Positions 11,718 to 20,800 of a DNA stretch of 64,000 nucleotides are shown here, one piece after another; the stretch's first letter is position 1, and the number at the start of each line of letters is the position of its first letter. This DNA comes from Valencia hispanica (Eukaryota; Chordata; Actinopteri; Cyprinodontiformes; Valenciidae): contig OY747713.1 in the NCBI GenBank assembly GCA_963556495.2, positions 45,992,913-46,056,912 on the forward strand, in the 5' to 3' direction. Below the pieces are notes generated by a model. The model was given only the letters and a program-made list of their open reading frames with translations, was not told where the DNA came from and ran no database searches. Made by a program: the position numbers and the translations under genes.

Positions 11718-14025
11718 ACAACAACAACGCATGTAACCTCATATAATTATATAGCAATAGCCTAGTAATGATAATAGGCCTACTGATAATAATAATAATT
11801 AATAATAATAATAACAACAACAACGCATGTAACCTCATAATTATATAGCAATAGCCTAGTAATGACGATTGGCCTACTGATGATGATCATAATAATAATA
11901 ATGTGGGCGTAAAAATAATAGCCTAGGTCGGGCTATCTATCTATATATCCATCTATCTATGCAAGGTGATGTGGAGTTGGGGGGGGTTGTGTTGGGGGGG
12001 CACTGGGGCCCCAACTGCAATGAACCAGCTTTGGGGGGGCCCAGCTTGCAAAAGGTTGAGAACCCCTGATATATGCAACTTCTGATTTGTAGTCATTTTT
12101 ACAAGCAAAGAAACACATTTGAAACACAGTTATTTAAATTGAGGTACACCATATGTGTGATTCAGGTCGTTAGGTTAACCGGACCAGAAAATAATTTATC
12201 TCTCCATTGATTCTTTTCTTCATCTAGGGGACACCTGGGCCGACCGAAAGGGGAGGAGACTAATGGCATGTTTATAAATCTCCAACTGCGGAGGTGTGGA
12301 GACACTCAGCACCATCATCCATCAACACAAGGGCTCTCCGTCACTCACGCAAGGACTGGAGGAGTAGAGCCCAATTTTTAAAACTATTTTAACACACATT
12401 TTTTGTCTTGTGTTTTCTATAAATTCCAAACTTGTCGTATAAAGTGACTTAAGCAGTTTTCAGACCCCGTTTTGTGCGTAAGCAAGCGTTATAAATGAGA
12501 CCCCTGGTCCTCACCAAAGGACCTGTAACATCCGGCTGGTCCAATGAAGAAGCTGCCTATTAAGTTTGAAAAGGAAAGTTTTTTTTTTCCTCATGTGTAT
12601 GATACAATGGGCAGCACTTTAAGATGAGGTTCTAGCAAAGACAATGACTTTAAAATGAGCGTCTATTCTCATCATCTTTTTCATAAAGAAAAAGTTCTTG
12701 ATTTGTTGAACCTTGGATAAATTTTTTTTTTTTTTTTTTAGGAGCTGCAGAATGTGGAATTTATTCCCCAACCCTAGTCCGGAAGGCCCATTGTCCAGAA
12801 TAATTTAGGGGTTTTGCTGCTGCTGCACACCTGGCCTAAATGAATAGGCTTTTGCAGTAATTGGAGGCATGCTAAGGAGGTAATGCAATCATTCAAAGCA
12901 GGTATACATCTAAAACATGACAGGACAGTGGACCCTGATGACCACTGTTCTAGATGGCATAGCAGATGTTGGATTGGCTTTGTAAGATGAAGTCTTGGTA
13001 TGTCCCAACTTTCTGTTTTCATTACATGCCTTTTTTTGGATTCAGACTGGATCCAGTCAGTCTGCTGGTTGGGTCATTGAGCAGTTCTGCCTTTACTCCA
13101 GAAAAGCTCAATCTTCCTCTTCATCATTCTGGAATACTACAGTTTAAAGTGATGGATTAAGGGAAACATCTAAAGTGGATTTATTTTGTAAAGGTGCTAG
13201 TTACCACCTGTTTTGCTGCTGCCCCATATCCTCAAACTGTGAAAAATGTGCTGCTTTTATTCAGGCAGTGTATTTTTTTAGACCGTACGAAGGAAGTGCT
13301 CCAGCCTTTCCTGGGCCAATACAGATTCATTTTCAGTCCATGACTTCTCTTTAGTCCTCTGGAACCTTGCTTTCTGGTCTTCAGCTGTTGGTCAGCTTCT
13401 CATTTCCTATAGTTTAGTCACAAATGGACAATTTCTGGCCTTTTGTCTTGGGTCATTTCTGTTGTACATTTTAATCCTATTTGACATGTGTTTTACAATC
13501 TCCGACGTTCAGCTGCTCTGTAACAGACTGCCAACCTACCCAGGGTGTACCCCACCTCTGTGCTGGCTGATTTGCAAACCAGGATTTTAATAGGTGGCTA
13601 GATCCAGTCATTAACTGTCTGATGCTCTATCAGTGAGCCAACAAGTTATGCTCAAATCCTGATCCCTGAAAATACATGACTCACCTGGTTGAGCTCACAG
13701 TCACAGATCGTGAAGCAGTCATTGGAGAGTTGTGCTGCAGTCAGCAGCTGAGAAACAGTGCAGGGGAAAATCTCAAGGTGTCTTCTGTGGCAAGAACAGT
13801 GAGGAAACTGAATAATATAAATCCAATAAATCTTGTTTCTCTTGGAAAAGAAAGCACTCTTTAATTGATCTAGCAGACATTTACCTTTGATGGTGCAGCT
13901 TTGTAGCTGGAGGTTCCATCGATGGACAAGACTGCAGCCTGTGTCCCGGGAACAAGGGTCTAAAATTGTGTGAGGGACATTCAATAGAAGATTTCAGACA
14001 TGCACCACTCACTTTGATTCCACAT
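1403..14025 (-). CDS. rpa2: Replication protein A 32 kDa subunit (RPA2-like), eight coding exons
   Basis: RPA2 is the middle subunit of the heterotrimer that coats single-stranded DNA in replication, repair and checkpoint signalling in the nucleus. Exons on the minus strand: 14013-14025, 13885-13906, 13685-13784, 10752-11024, 10562-10669, 8537-8644, 4960-5057 and 1403-1478. They join in frame to 798 nt (265 aa; human RPA2 is 270 aa), and every junction has GT-AG. Recognisable blocks are the IFPCTVSQLL strand that opens the OB fold, VVGIVRGF and VDDMTGPPLNVK, TYVKVIGSLRSYS, the NDLNEISSHMLEVVRAHM helix that closes the fold, and a C-terminal winged helix ending in INEGHIFSTTDEHHFKSA. I chose the MWNQ start because RPA2 proteins begin MWN, a GTGAGT donor follows at once and the frame works. 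The N-terminal tail is very short and exon 4 carries about 30 extra residues. It may be a divergent paralogue rather than the canonical gene. Confidence 0.85.
2745..3430 (-). pseudogene. Degenerate Tc1-type transposase fragment
   Basis: Read on the minus strand, this stretch holds scattered Tc1 transposase motifs. They include VKHGGGS near 3210, a WGC block with NAEKYRQ, an NDPKHTAK-like block near 3030 and SPDLN near 2955. The blocks lie in several frames with stops and indels. I saw no inverted repeat on either side. It lies in the last intron of the RPA2-like gene and is clearly dead. Confidence 0.65.
3348..3719 (-). other. Unrecognised open frame next to the Tc1 fragment
   Basis: A 123-codon minus-strand frame overlaps the degraded Tc1 sequence at its C-terminal end. 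The N-terminal 90 residues do not look like Tc1. The stretch LGFSLRDKQIDALKLG faintly recalls the start of RecQ-type helicase domains found in some fish repeats, but the match is too short to use. It is flanked by an A-rich run at 3721-3746. It is probably the remains of another repeat, not a host gene. Confidence 0.25.
3924..4095. repeat. AT-rich degenerate tandem repeat
   Basis: The word AAGCTAAATATT, or a close variant, recurs about every 30-50 bp (near 3930, 3972, 4010, 4040), separated by A/T-rich spacers. It looks like a decayed minisatellite. No gene lies in it. Confidence 0.5.
4558..4795. repeat. Probable short hAT-like non-autonomous element
   Basis: The left edge reads TAGTGATGGGAATTC and the interior repeats GAGCC/GGCTC words in opposite orientations (around 4588, 4750 and 4786). 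This is the pattern of a non-autonomous hAT family common in vertebrates. I could not define a clean right end or target duplication. Confidence 0.35.
4960..5057 (-). CDS. rpa2: RPA2-like exon 7 (winged helix, first part)
   Basis: 98 nt, phase 0 in and phase 2 out, acceptor TCTCTAAG and donor GTACCC. It encodes VFHLIQAFSVHDEGISFNDL and the following helix. This matches the first half of the RPA2 C-terminal winged helix, the docking site for repair and fork-restart factors. Confidence 0.85.
5340..6470 (+). pseudogene. Highly decayed Tc1/mariner-like element
   Basis: The plus strand shows short spaced resemblances to Tc1 transposase: a KIVRQMRPK-like stretch near 5695, repeated Trp/Phe-rich blocks near 6100-6250, and DTDPKHSS near 6422 (the DNDPKHT block). 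Every frame is interrupted many times. Weak evidence, given as a low-confidence call. Confidence 0.35.
6476..6556. repeat. Imperfect inverted repeat
   Basis: ATAGGTTTAGTGAAATAG at about 6480 is mirrored by CTATTTCACTAAACCTA at about 6532, with a loop of roughly 35 bp. It could be the closed-up end of the neighbouring decayed transposon. Confidence 0.6.
6936..8263 (+). mobile_element. Tc1-type DNA transposon with both terminal repeats
   Basis: A 1328-bp element flanked by TA (6934-6935 and 8264-8265). The ends are inverted copies beginning AACTCAGCAAAAAAAGAAA. It lies in the intron between exons 6 and 7 of the RPA2-like gene. The transposase inside is broken, so the copy cannot move by itself, but the ends are intact enough to be cut in trans. 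Confidence 0.9.
7210..8229 (+). pseudogene. Tc1 transposase, inactivated
   Basis: The start ATG at 7210 opens a typical Tc1 transposase. An N-terminal paired-like helix-turn-helix (DVARAINCHVRTVKRLRQRY) is followed by the GRPRV hook and then the DDE catalytic core. Catalytic motifs visible are FTDESRF at about 7651, QQDNATSHTA at about 7930 and SPDLNPIEHVW at about 8018, so the D, D and E(34) residues are all present. Lesions: a TGA in the first 15 codons (about 7247), another TGA at about 7466, and small indels between about 7480 and 7640 that shift the frame. Several lesions look like CpG decay. The last 193 codons are open. Confidence 0.9.
8537..8644 (-). CDS. rpa2: RPA2-like exon 6 (linker)
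   Basis: 36 codons, phase 0 to 0, acceptor TTCCTTCAG and donor GTCAGT. It encodes the poorly conserved linker between OB fold and winged helix, rich in Pro, Gly and Thr. It ends LPNGFSTVQGQ, which parallels the human NGLTVAQNQ segment just before the winged helix. Confidence 0.85.
9515..10285 (+). pseudogene. L1-type LINE ORF2, C-terminal remnant
   Basis: The first part (about 9523-9978) is an open stretch with the look of the region downstream of reverse transcriptase in L1/Tx1-type ORF2 proteins. It has the EEWDKIKEVPSNF and EEWESSWVPWQKCLSS blocks, then a degraded Cys-His region. After a frameshift near 9980 the frame continues with PELQTFWENVKRQIGDILNL, the usual stretch after the Cys-His motif. 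The element is 5' truncated. It lies in the intron between exons 5 and 6 of the RPA2-like gene. Confidence 0.65.
10562..10669 (-). CDS. rpa2: RPA2-like exon 5
   Basis: 36 codons, phase 0 to 0, acceptor TTCAACAG and donor GTAGAT. It encodes the last OB strand and the amphipathic helix (SLLAMTIRCINDLNEISS then HMLEVVRAHM) that joins the three-helix bundle of the RPA trimer core. Confidence 0.9.
10752..11024 (-). CDS. rpa2: RPA2-like exon 4 (core of OB fold)
   Basis: 91 codons, phase 0 at both ends, acceptor ATTTCAG and donor GTAAGC. It carries the VVGIVRGF strand, the VDDMTGPPLNVKLWV block and the TYVKVIGSLRSYS strand. Between WVNME and TIASPGTYVKV there are roughly 30 more residues than in human RPA2, and the frame stays open across them. 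The insertion contains a GTGAGG...TTTACAG segment (10821-10865) of 45 nt that could be a very short intron. Confidence 0.85.
11045..11332 (+). mobile_element. Short TTAA-flanked non-autonomous element, copy 1
   Basis: A 288-bp element flanked by TTAA on both sides (11041-11044 and 11333-11336). The ends are inverted copies (AGGGGACATTATGCAAAT against ATTTGCATAAAAGTG...GTCCT). Related copies lie at 16241-16405 plus 24767-24844 and at 45338-45669. The TTAA target suggests piggyBac-type mobilisation, which is inference. Its left end is only 20 bp from the exon 4 acceptor of the RPA2-like gene. Confidence 0.75.
11343..11396 (+). repeat. Fragment of L2-like LINE tail
   Basis: AGTGCCTTGAGATGACATCT and the following words match the last 60 bp of the LINE tail at 520-575. 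A truncated tail only. Confidence 0.6.
11644..11910. repeat. Tandem repeat, about 94-108 bp unit, three copies
   Basis: Units start with TAGCAATAGCCTAGTAATGA at 11644, 11752 and 11846. Each contains an AT-rich (TAA)n and (CAA)n microsatellite whose length accounts for the change in unit size from 108 to 94 bp. The third copy is partial and more diverged. It lies in the long intron between exons 3 and 4 of the RPA2-like gene. Confidence 0.85.
11911..12769. other. Intronic sequence, nothing recognised
   Basis: Contains short CTAT repeats near 11935, G-rich runs near 11980-12040 and a T16 run at 12722-12739. I see no coding signal. The part from about 12240 to 12520 has the even composition of an old repeat, but I cannot name it. 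Confidence 0.3.
12770..12965. mobile_element. Palindromic short element, diverged copy
   Basis: Its right half (ACATCTAAAACATGACAGGACAG and on) matches the better preserved element at 60353-60555, and the left half is roughly its inverse. It is an old fold-back, non-autonomous element. Confidence 0.5.
12966..13684. other. Intronic sequence, nothing recognised
   Basis: Part of the intron between exons 3 and 4 of the RPA2-like gene. I see no conserved frame, RNA gene or repeat end here. Confidence 0.3.
13685..14025 (-). CDS. rpa2: RPA2-like exons 1-3 (N-terminus and first OB strand)
   Basis: Exon 1 (14013-14025) encodes MWNQ plus one base and runs into a GTGAGT donor. Exon 2 is a 22-nt microexon (13885-13906) with acceptor CCTCCAG and donor GTAAAT. 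Exon 3 (13685-13784) starts after CCACAG and ends at a GTGAGT donor. With these sites intron 1 is 106 nt and the phases match (1, 2, 0). An alternative acceptor at 13960-13962 (TTTTAG) would give a 75-nt exon 2 but breaks the frame from MWNQ. The joined start reads MWNQTTKLHHQ and leads directly into the OB-fold block. Confidence 0.65.
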
Positions 14026-15250
14026 AGCAAAAGTCAAACCGGATCATTAAGATAATTTAAATTGGCATCTGCAGGCTTTCATCTGTGAAGGTCTAGCACT
14101 AAACAGAAGAGCTCACTGAGTTTCTTCAGCAGCTGAGCTGAGTTACAGCAATCACATGTGAGTCAACACAGGTGAACCAGTCTGATGACTGAAGTCAGAC
14201 TGACATTCCTCACTTCTTAAACAGAATTCAATGGTTTTTACTCATTTTTATCAACTAATCAACCAGTAGTGATCAGTGGATTATAAACTTCCTTTAAGAA
14301 CAGGAGCTGGATCTCAAAATGGCAGTGCAGCGGACACCAGGCTAACTACTGTTGGTATTACACTGATTCACTTTCTGAATTACCCATTCAAACATTGAGG
14401 AAATATGTTCCTGAATAAAGATTGTTCAGTCTGTCAGAAGTGAGTCATCACCAGGTTTTCTATGTATAGCCTACATGTTGTATTTTGTAGTTTGGGCTGG
14501 TTAGAACTTCTGACTTTCCAAACGTTCCAGATCGTTGTTTTCCAAGTTGGAACTCAGAACATCAGCCTTCTGAGTACAAACTAAACACATAATTTGCTAG
14601 ATCCAACAGGAACATGCATTTTTGGTTGCATAAGTGAACAGTTAATGCTTTGGCCATTTTGCTTTAAATCTGTTAGAATCCATGCCACACATAATGGTAA
14701 CTATAATTTGTAAGGAGTGGTAGAGTGTAGAGCAGCCACTAGAGGGAATAAATGATCCACAGAAGGAGCAGATGCTCCAGTAACTGTCTGATCATGCTAT
14801 TTTTCCACTAGAGATGTCATAAAGGGTGGTTCTAGGTTCACCAGCTACCACTGGCCTGCATTTGGACCTAAAACACATCTGGATAAGATCATTTCTTCTG
14901 TCAGTGAGTGTATGGACAAACATACAGATGACACTCATTTCACATCAGTTTTAAAGGTCATGTTCAGACTTGTTTTGTGTTTGATCTCTTCTTGATTCTA
15001 AAGCTGGTAGATAAAATCCATATAATAAAGATGAATTATCTTTTTGAGTTAAATTGGCAAGTTTACAGAAGCACCTTTCAAGCAACAATGACCGAAAAAC
15101 AATATATGAAACATGTCCAAACAGTACCATGCTTCTCTGTTTTACTCAAGGATCTGCTAAACAAACTCTGTGGTTCAGACAAAAAAACACACCAAGAAAT
15201 TGGCTGATGATTGCTCTCATTGGTGGTGAGTTGGAAACTAAAACTCTAAA
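14026..15250. other. 5' flank of the RPA2-like gene, no gene seen
   Basis: Region upstream of the proposed MWNQ start. It should hold the promoter and 5' UTR, but I see no CpG-rich stretch or clear TATA element that fixes them. There is no other coding signal. Confidence 0.3.
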
Positions 15251-15409
15251 ATAAATCCATTCCTCCAAAGGGCAAACAAGACAGCATTCTTCAGTGAGGA
15301 AGTTGGAACAAGTTAAGAAGTATCAACCAGTGAGGGGTCAGAGGAAGCACACAAACTGGAATATGGTCCTCGAAAGAAAGGCATGGACAGTTGAAACGGT
15401 TCACATACA

Positions 15410-15790
15410 CCAAATAAAAAGAAACGTACACCTTTGTTGTTTGACATGCTGGGGAAGTTTGAAAGAAATCAGCCAAGATATCAAGAAGATAATTTTGGAA
15501 CTGCACCAGTCTGGTTCATCCTTGGAAACCATTTCCAGATTCTTGAAGGTGCCACATTCAGCTGATCAAACAATTATTCGCAAGAATGGACATCGGAAAA
15601 TGTCCAACAACAATACTGCTGAAGAAAGAGATGGCTCCTGTGTCCCAGAGTTGAATGTGTTTTGGTCCAGAAACTGCAACTCGACCCCAGAACAAAGGCC
15701 AAAGACCTTGTGAAGATGCTGCCAGAAAGACAATGATCCTCAGCATAAAGCCAAAGAGGTTACAAAGTTGCTTAAGGACAACAAACTCAA
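15410..15790 (+). pseudogene. Tc1-type transposase fragment
   Basis: KEISQDIKKIILELHQSGSS at about 15466 is the N-terminal helix-turn-helix start of a Tc1 transposase, and FLKVPHSADQTIIRK follows. Near 15730-15785 a KDNDPQHKAKEVTKLLKDNK-like block (the second catalytic Asp region) appears directly, so most of the protein has been deleted between them. The same family starts again at 63628. Confidence 0.7.
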
Positions 15791-15794
15791 TGCT

Positions 15795-15995
15795 TTGGAT
15801 GAAACATCAACATTTTGTACAGATTTTAGAAAAATCAATTATGTTACCAAAGCAGAATCTTTTCAATGTCCAAGAACAGATGACTGTATCAACCAAGTTG
15901 GATTGGCTACATTTGTAAGGAAATTCATCTTACATAAAGGGTATTGGCAGGTGTCATTGCCAGAATGATCACAGGAAATGTCAGCTTTCATTACG
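15795..15995 (+). pseudogene. Ty3/gypsy reverse transcriptase fragment
   Basis: FCTDFRKINYVTKAESF at about 15815, then a DDCINQVG block and KGYWQVSLPE at about 15940. These are the first conserved blocks of a Ty3/gypsy reverse transcriptase. The frame is continuous with the Tc1 fragment before it, so the two are fused by deletion or insertion. Confidence 0.75.
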
Positions 15996-16004
15996 CCTTC
16001 TGGA

Positions 16005-16135
16005 CTGGGGCGATCGTGGCTCAGGAGACAGGAGTTTGTCCTGTAATTGGAGGGTTGCGTGTACAAACCCCACCTCTGTTCGTCTCGGTTATTGTGTCCT
16101 TGGGCAGCTAGAACTCGGCAGGACCAAGGTAAGGT
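16005..16135 (+). repeat. tRNA-derived SINE-like repeat
   Basis: GTGGCTCAGGAGACAGGAG resembles an A box and GGTTGCGTGTACAAACCCC a degenerate B box, 35-40 bp apart. A GTGTCCTTGGGCAG phrase typical of fish SINE-like repeats follows. It does not fold as an intact tRNA, so I call it a repeat. Confidence 0.55.
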
Positions 16136-16240
16136 GGGCACATTACTTGTCACATTTTACATAGTATTGTGTTGAATTATTTCGTTCAGGAAGAACATTA
16201 CATTTATGAAAAGAGTCAACATATTTTTGACTTTTCTTAA

Positions 16241-16405
16241 AGGGGACATGTGCAAATGTAATCTTTTTCATCCTTTTGTGTTGCCATTTTAGTCTCTGTT
16301 GCCTCTATAAACACTCCATACATGAATAAAAACCATCCATCCTTTCTTTAGCAAATTTATTGCTGTCAGAAATCTTGTTCTTCTACAAACCATTTAAAAA
16401 AGTGC
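16241..16405 (+). mobile_element. Short TTAA-flanked element, copy 2, left half
   Basis: Starts just after TTAA (16237-16240) with AGGGGACATGTGC and follows copy 1 closely. It stops at 16405, where the LINE at 16406 begins. Its continuation is found at 24767, on the other side of that LINE. Confidence 0.75.
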
Positions 16406-16586
16406 GGACGGATGAGCTGCTGCTGAGATCTTGCGAGAGCTGTGCGTAAGTAATATGGCGGTAAACTGGTAAAACAAACAAACTCGGGTAAATACAAACC
16501 ATAACATTTGAGCCAAATATAGCAAACGTTTAATAATAATAACCATTATTTTTTATTTTTCCATAAACAAACTGGACGAGGAAACC

Positions 16587-17420
16587 TTGCACAGCCTGGA
16601 AAGCTACTTGGACGAGTGCTTTGACAACATTGTTATGGGCAAGCCACAAAAATCCACCTCTGCTGTGCCGACAAGCACACCATCACAGAAACGCACTCGT
16701 TCTGAGGCCAGCACCTCCACCATCTCGCCAGAGAAAAGCTACAGCGATGTCCTGGACTCAATAGATGAGAAGCTAACCAGCCTAGACGCCCGTCTGGGCC
16801 TGGTTGAGGTTCTCCACAAAGAGTTTCAAGCTCTAAGGGAATCCCTGGAGTTCAGCCAACAACAGGTAGCATCGCTCGCTGCAGAAAACCAAACGCTTAG
16901 GGAGAGTGTAAAGAAACTCACCGAGGGGATGACGCAGCTGTCCGGAGAAAGTAAGAGGATGAAAGAAACTATCTTGGATATACAGGCCAGGGGAATGCGG
17001 GACAATCTTGTTTTTTCCGGGATCCCAGAACAGGCTGAGGACGACGCTGAATCCACCGTCCAAGATTTTCTCCAACATCAGTTAAAGCTCCCAAGCGACA
17101 CAGTAAAAAACATAACTTTTCACCGCGTCCACCGCCTAGGAGGTAAGAAGCCCAACAACAGCCGGCTGCGACCAATTGTTGCTCAATTCAAGCATTACAA
17201 GCAAAAAGAGCAGGTCAGAGGCCAGGGCAGAGAGCTGCGGGGAACGAATTACAGCGTTAACGATCAATATCCGAAGGAAATCCTGGATAGAAGGCGCGTT
17301 TTGTTCCCAATCAGGAAGAAATATATCAGTGAAGGCACCAGAGCTACAGTAGCGGTAGATAAACTGTATGTTAACGGGCAGCTGTTCAGGGACCCCCAGC
17401 TTACTCCTTGGCTTTATTAG
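16587..17420 (+). CDS. LINE ORF1 protein (coiled coil plus L1-type RNA-binding domain)
   Basis: An intact 277-codon frame. Residues 1-50 are Ser/Thr-rich. Residues about 55-130 form a heptad-rich coiled coil (LGLVEVLHKEFQALRESLEF, then QQQVASLAAENQTLRESVKK). Residues about 140-235 are the L1-type RRM: RDNLVFSGIPEQ, TFHRVHRLG and the PIVAQFKHYKQKEQV strand. A basic C-terminal domain follows (NDQYPKEILDRRRVLFPIRK). Such proteins trimerise and chaperone the LINE RNA. The ORF has no stop, whereas ORF2 is broken. The ATG at 16587 is not the only candidate, because the frame is open a little further upstream. Confidence 0.85.
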   Translation: MHSLESYLDECFDNIVMGKPQKSTSAVPTSTPSQKRTRSEASTSTISPEKSYSDVLDSIDEKLTSLDARLGLVEVLHKEFQALRESLEFSQQQVASLAAENQTLRESVKKLTEGMTQLSGESKRMKETILDIQARGMRDNLVFSGIPEQAEDDAESTVQDFLQHQLKLPSDTVKNITFHRVHRLGGKKPNNSRLRPIVAQFKHYKQKEQVRGQGRELRGTNYSVNDQYPKEILDRRRVLFPIRKKYISEGTRATVAVDKLYVNGQLFRDPQLTPWLY

Positions 17421-17809
17421 TCATGTAACACTGGTCAGATAAGAGTTGTTTTATAAGTCAACTATAATCTAATGTTAGCACAGCTCTGTAAAGTTGTTTA
17501 CATTACTCAATGTGGGCGGGGCCAGGGCTAAGCACTGGGATACTGGCTCTTTTTTCTTTTCTCATCTTCACATGTATATCACCAAATGTCTTTGTCACTC
17601 ATTTTTCCTTCTTTTATCACTCACTCACACACACAGAATGTCTTCATAACATAACTATTTCTTTCTCTCTCACCCTTCACACCTTCACACATTTCTTATA
17701 TCTCGGCTTTTGGATTTTCAATCAGGCAACCCCAAGCACAAACTAATAATGCACCTGTGTTTATCTGTTTCTATGGTGATATGGACTTTACAACTTTTAT
17801 CTCAAAACT

Positions 17810-20800
17810 ATGACTACTCTAAGGTTTGTCACATGGAATATTCATGGAGCTGGCACCAGAGAGAAAAGAGTTAAGATTTTTAACTAGCTTAAAAGATTGA
17901 AGGCAGATGTCGTCTTATTACAAGAAACCCATAAATCTACCTCAGCTGCAGATGATCTTAAATCCCCTGAGTTTCCTAATGTGTTTTCTGCATGCTATAA
18001 CTCTAGACAAAGGAGAGTAGCAATATTAATAAATAAAAATGTAAATTTTACAGTAATAGATACAGTTACAGATCCAGAGGGTAGATTTATTATAGTAAAA
18101 CTATCTATACATAACCAAAAGTTATGTATTGTCAGTATATATGGTCCAAATGTTGATGACCCCTCATTATTTCATTCCTTCTTCTCTGTGCTCCTTGAAC
18201 ACATGGATTGTTCACTTCTACTTGGGGGCGACCTCAACTTTGGTTTAAATGAAGAAATAGACAGGCTCAGCACAGCAGGGTCTCAGCGCAGCTGGAAATC
18301 TATAGATATAGTCAAACAGTACATGAGCGATTATGGACTTTGTGATGCATGGTGATCTCTTCACCCCAATGACAAAAAATATACTTTCTTCTCAAATGTC
18401 CACCATTCATATTCTCGACTGGATTATTTTAGTCAGCAGCTCACTGTTGACTGACATTTCAGACACTGAGATACACCCTATAGCTGTTAGCGATCATGCT
18501 CCTGTTTCTCTAACTTTAGTAAATAAAACAGAAACACCTCAAAGCAAAAATTGGAGATTTAATATATCCTTACTTAAGGATAAAGAATTTATTAAATATT
18601 TCGAAAAAGAGTGTGCCTCATATTTGAAATATAACGACCTCCCTGGTACGTCGCCATCCATTCTTTAGGAAGCAGGAAAAGCTGTGATTAGAGGTAAAAT
18701 AATCTCATTCTCATCAAATAAAAAGAAAATGAAAAAAAAACGTATTCAGGAATTAGAAGAAACTATTAATTCATTAGAAGCTTCCCTAGATGTGGAGAGA
18801 CTAGGCAAAATCCGTAAAGCAAAGCTAGAATTAAATCAAATTATTAATAAACAGACCCATTTCTTAATTAAAAGACTTAGGATATAAAACTTTGAACAGG
18901 GTAATAAATCAGGTAGATTTTTAGATAACCAGCTTAAAATTAAAAAAGAAAAAACAACTATATCTGCTATTAAAGATCAGACCGGGAATACAGTATATGA
19001 TCCTGGAAGAATAAACAACCGGAATTGCGGAATTCCGGAATTGCGCCGCTCAAGGTGGCAGCATGTTGGAGTAGCTCTGTTACTTTGGTTCATATTTTTT
19101 TCTTTTTTAAAACTTTAATTCTTCCATTTCTGGTAGAAACATTGTTTTTGTGGACAACTGTTCTCTCTGGTTTTGAATGCTGTGCAGCTGGAAGGATTTT
19201 TTCTGATACTTTTTATTTTTTTGGACATTTGTTATGATGCATAACCATGGCAACAAGGTGGTTTACAACTGGCAGCAGCTGATTAACATCACAAAAGCTC
19301 AAATAATACCTCAACTACAGCCACAAAACCCTGATGAGTTGAAAAGAAGACGCCATAGATCCAGAGCATCCTCTACATTAGACTGTCATACAACTACAGA
19401 GCGTCTTCAGTCAGAGGCTTCTTCAGATCTGCAGAGCACTACAAGAGATCATCCGTACCCACAGCCATCAGCATCTACAACAAATCTTTGAAGAAACTTG
19501 CATAATGAGTTACAAAAACATTTAATTTCCCTTTGGGATTAATAAAGTAATTTTGAATTTGACTTGAATTTGAACACATTTAAAGAATTTTACAAGGCTT
19601 TATACTCACCAGAGATAAATCCATCAGATCATGAAATTGAACAATTTTTGGATAACATAACACTACCTAAATTATCTGAAAGTCAAGTGATGGCCCTGGA
19701 TTCACCACTAACAGCGGCTGAACTCCAGGAGGCCCTCCAAGGCATGCCCAATAAAAAGGCTCCAGGCCCAGATGGATTTCCCGCAGAGTTCTATAAAGAA
19801 TTCTGGAATATTCTGGCACCAACATTCCACAGAATGCTGCAGGAAACCAAGGAAAATGGCCGACTCCCACCAAATATGAATTCTGCCTACATTAGTCTTC
19901 TACTAAAATCAGGTAAAGACCCTTTGTTTCCCACCAGCTATCGTCCCATATCCCTTATTAATGTTGATCTTAAATTAATCTGCAAAGCCCTCGCAAAAAG
20001 GGTAGAGAAAGTAACCCCTCTTATAATACATCCTGATCAAACTGGTTTTATTAAAGGGAGACATTCATCCACAAATTCACGTAGATTAATAGATTTAATA
20101 GATTTTCTTACTGTAAAAACATTAAAACTAATATATTATCTTTAGATGCAGAAAAAGCATTTGATAGAGTTAACTGGAAATTCTTATTTGTAACCTTACA
20201 TAAATTTGGCTTTGGAAATTCTTTTATAAACTGGATGAAAATATTATACAGTTCACCAACAGCATGTATCAGGACAAATAACCAAACATCATCTAGGTTT
20301 TATCTTCAGAGAGGTACCAGGCAGGGATGTCCTCTCTCTCCCTCCCTGTTCGCTTTTTTTATTGAACCACTAGCTGCAGCAATCAGGCAAACTCACAATA
20401 TTAAAGGCATAAAATGCAATAACATAGAACATAAAATCAATCTTTATGCAGATAATGTATTACTTTTTCTCCAGCATTCACAAACCTCTTTCTCTCAGGT
20501 AATCGGGTTGATAAACTCTTACTCAAATGTTTCAGATTATTCTATAAATTGGTTAAAATCTACAGTTCTTCCAATCAATTGTTCTGTCCAGAATCCAACT
20601 AATACACAACTGCAATCAGGGAATATTACCTATTTAGGTATCAATGCCTCACCAAGACTGGCAGATTTAATAAAGCTAAACTACATCCCACTTTTAAAAA
20701 AAGTGGAAGATGATCTTGCTAGATGGAAATCCTTACCCATATCACTTATGGGAAGGGATGCTTCAATAAAAATGATGGTTTTGCCCAGAATCAACTACTT

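Noticed and set aside
11605..11838. Leu/Ile-rich minus-strand frame
   Set aside because: Translation of the (TAA)n microsatellite in the tandem repeat.
13885..13959. 75-nt form of exon 2 in the RPA2-like gene
   Set aside because: It keeps the frame to exon 3 only if exon 1 ends in phase 2, which the MWNQ exon does not. The 22-nt form fits all phases. An internal ATG within the 75-nt form stays possible.
16005..16135. Possible tRNA gene
   Set aside because: Only weak A and B boxes; no proper cloverleaf or terminator, and the downstream phrase is typical of SINE-like repeats.
16587..17420. Host coiled-coil gene
   Set aside because: The RRM after the coiled coil and the ORF2 directly downstream identify it as LINE ORF1.
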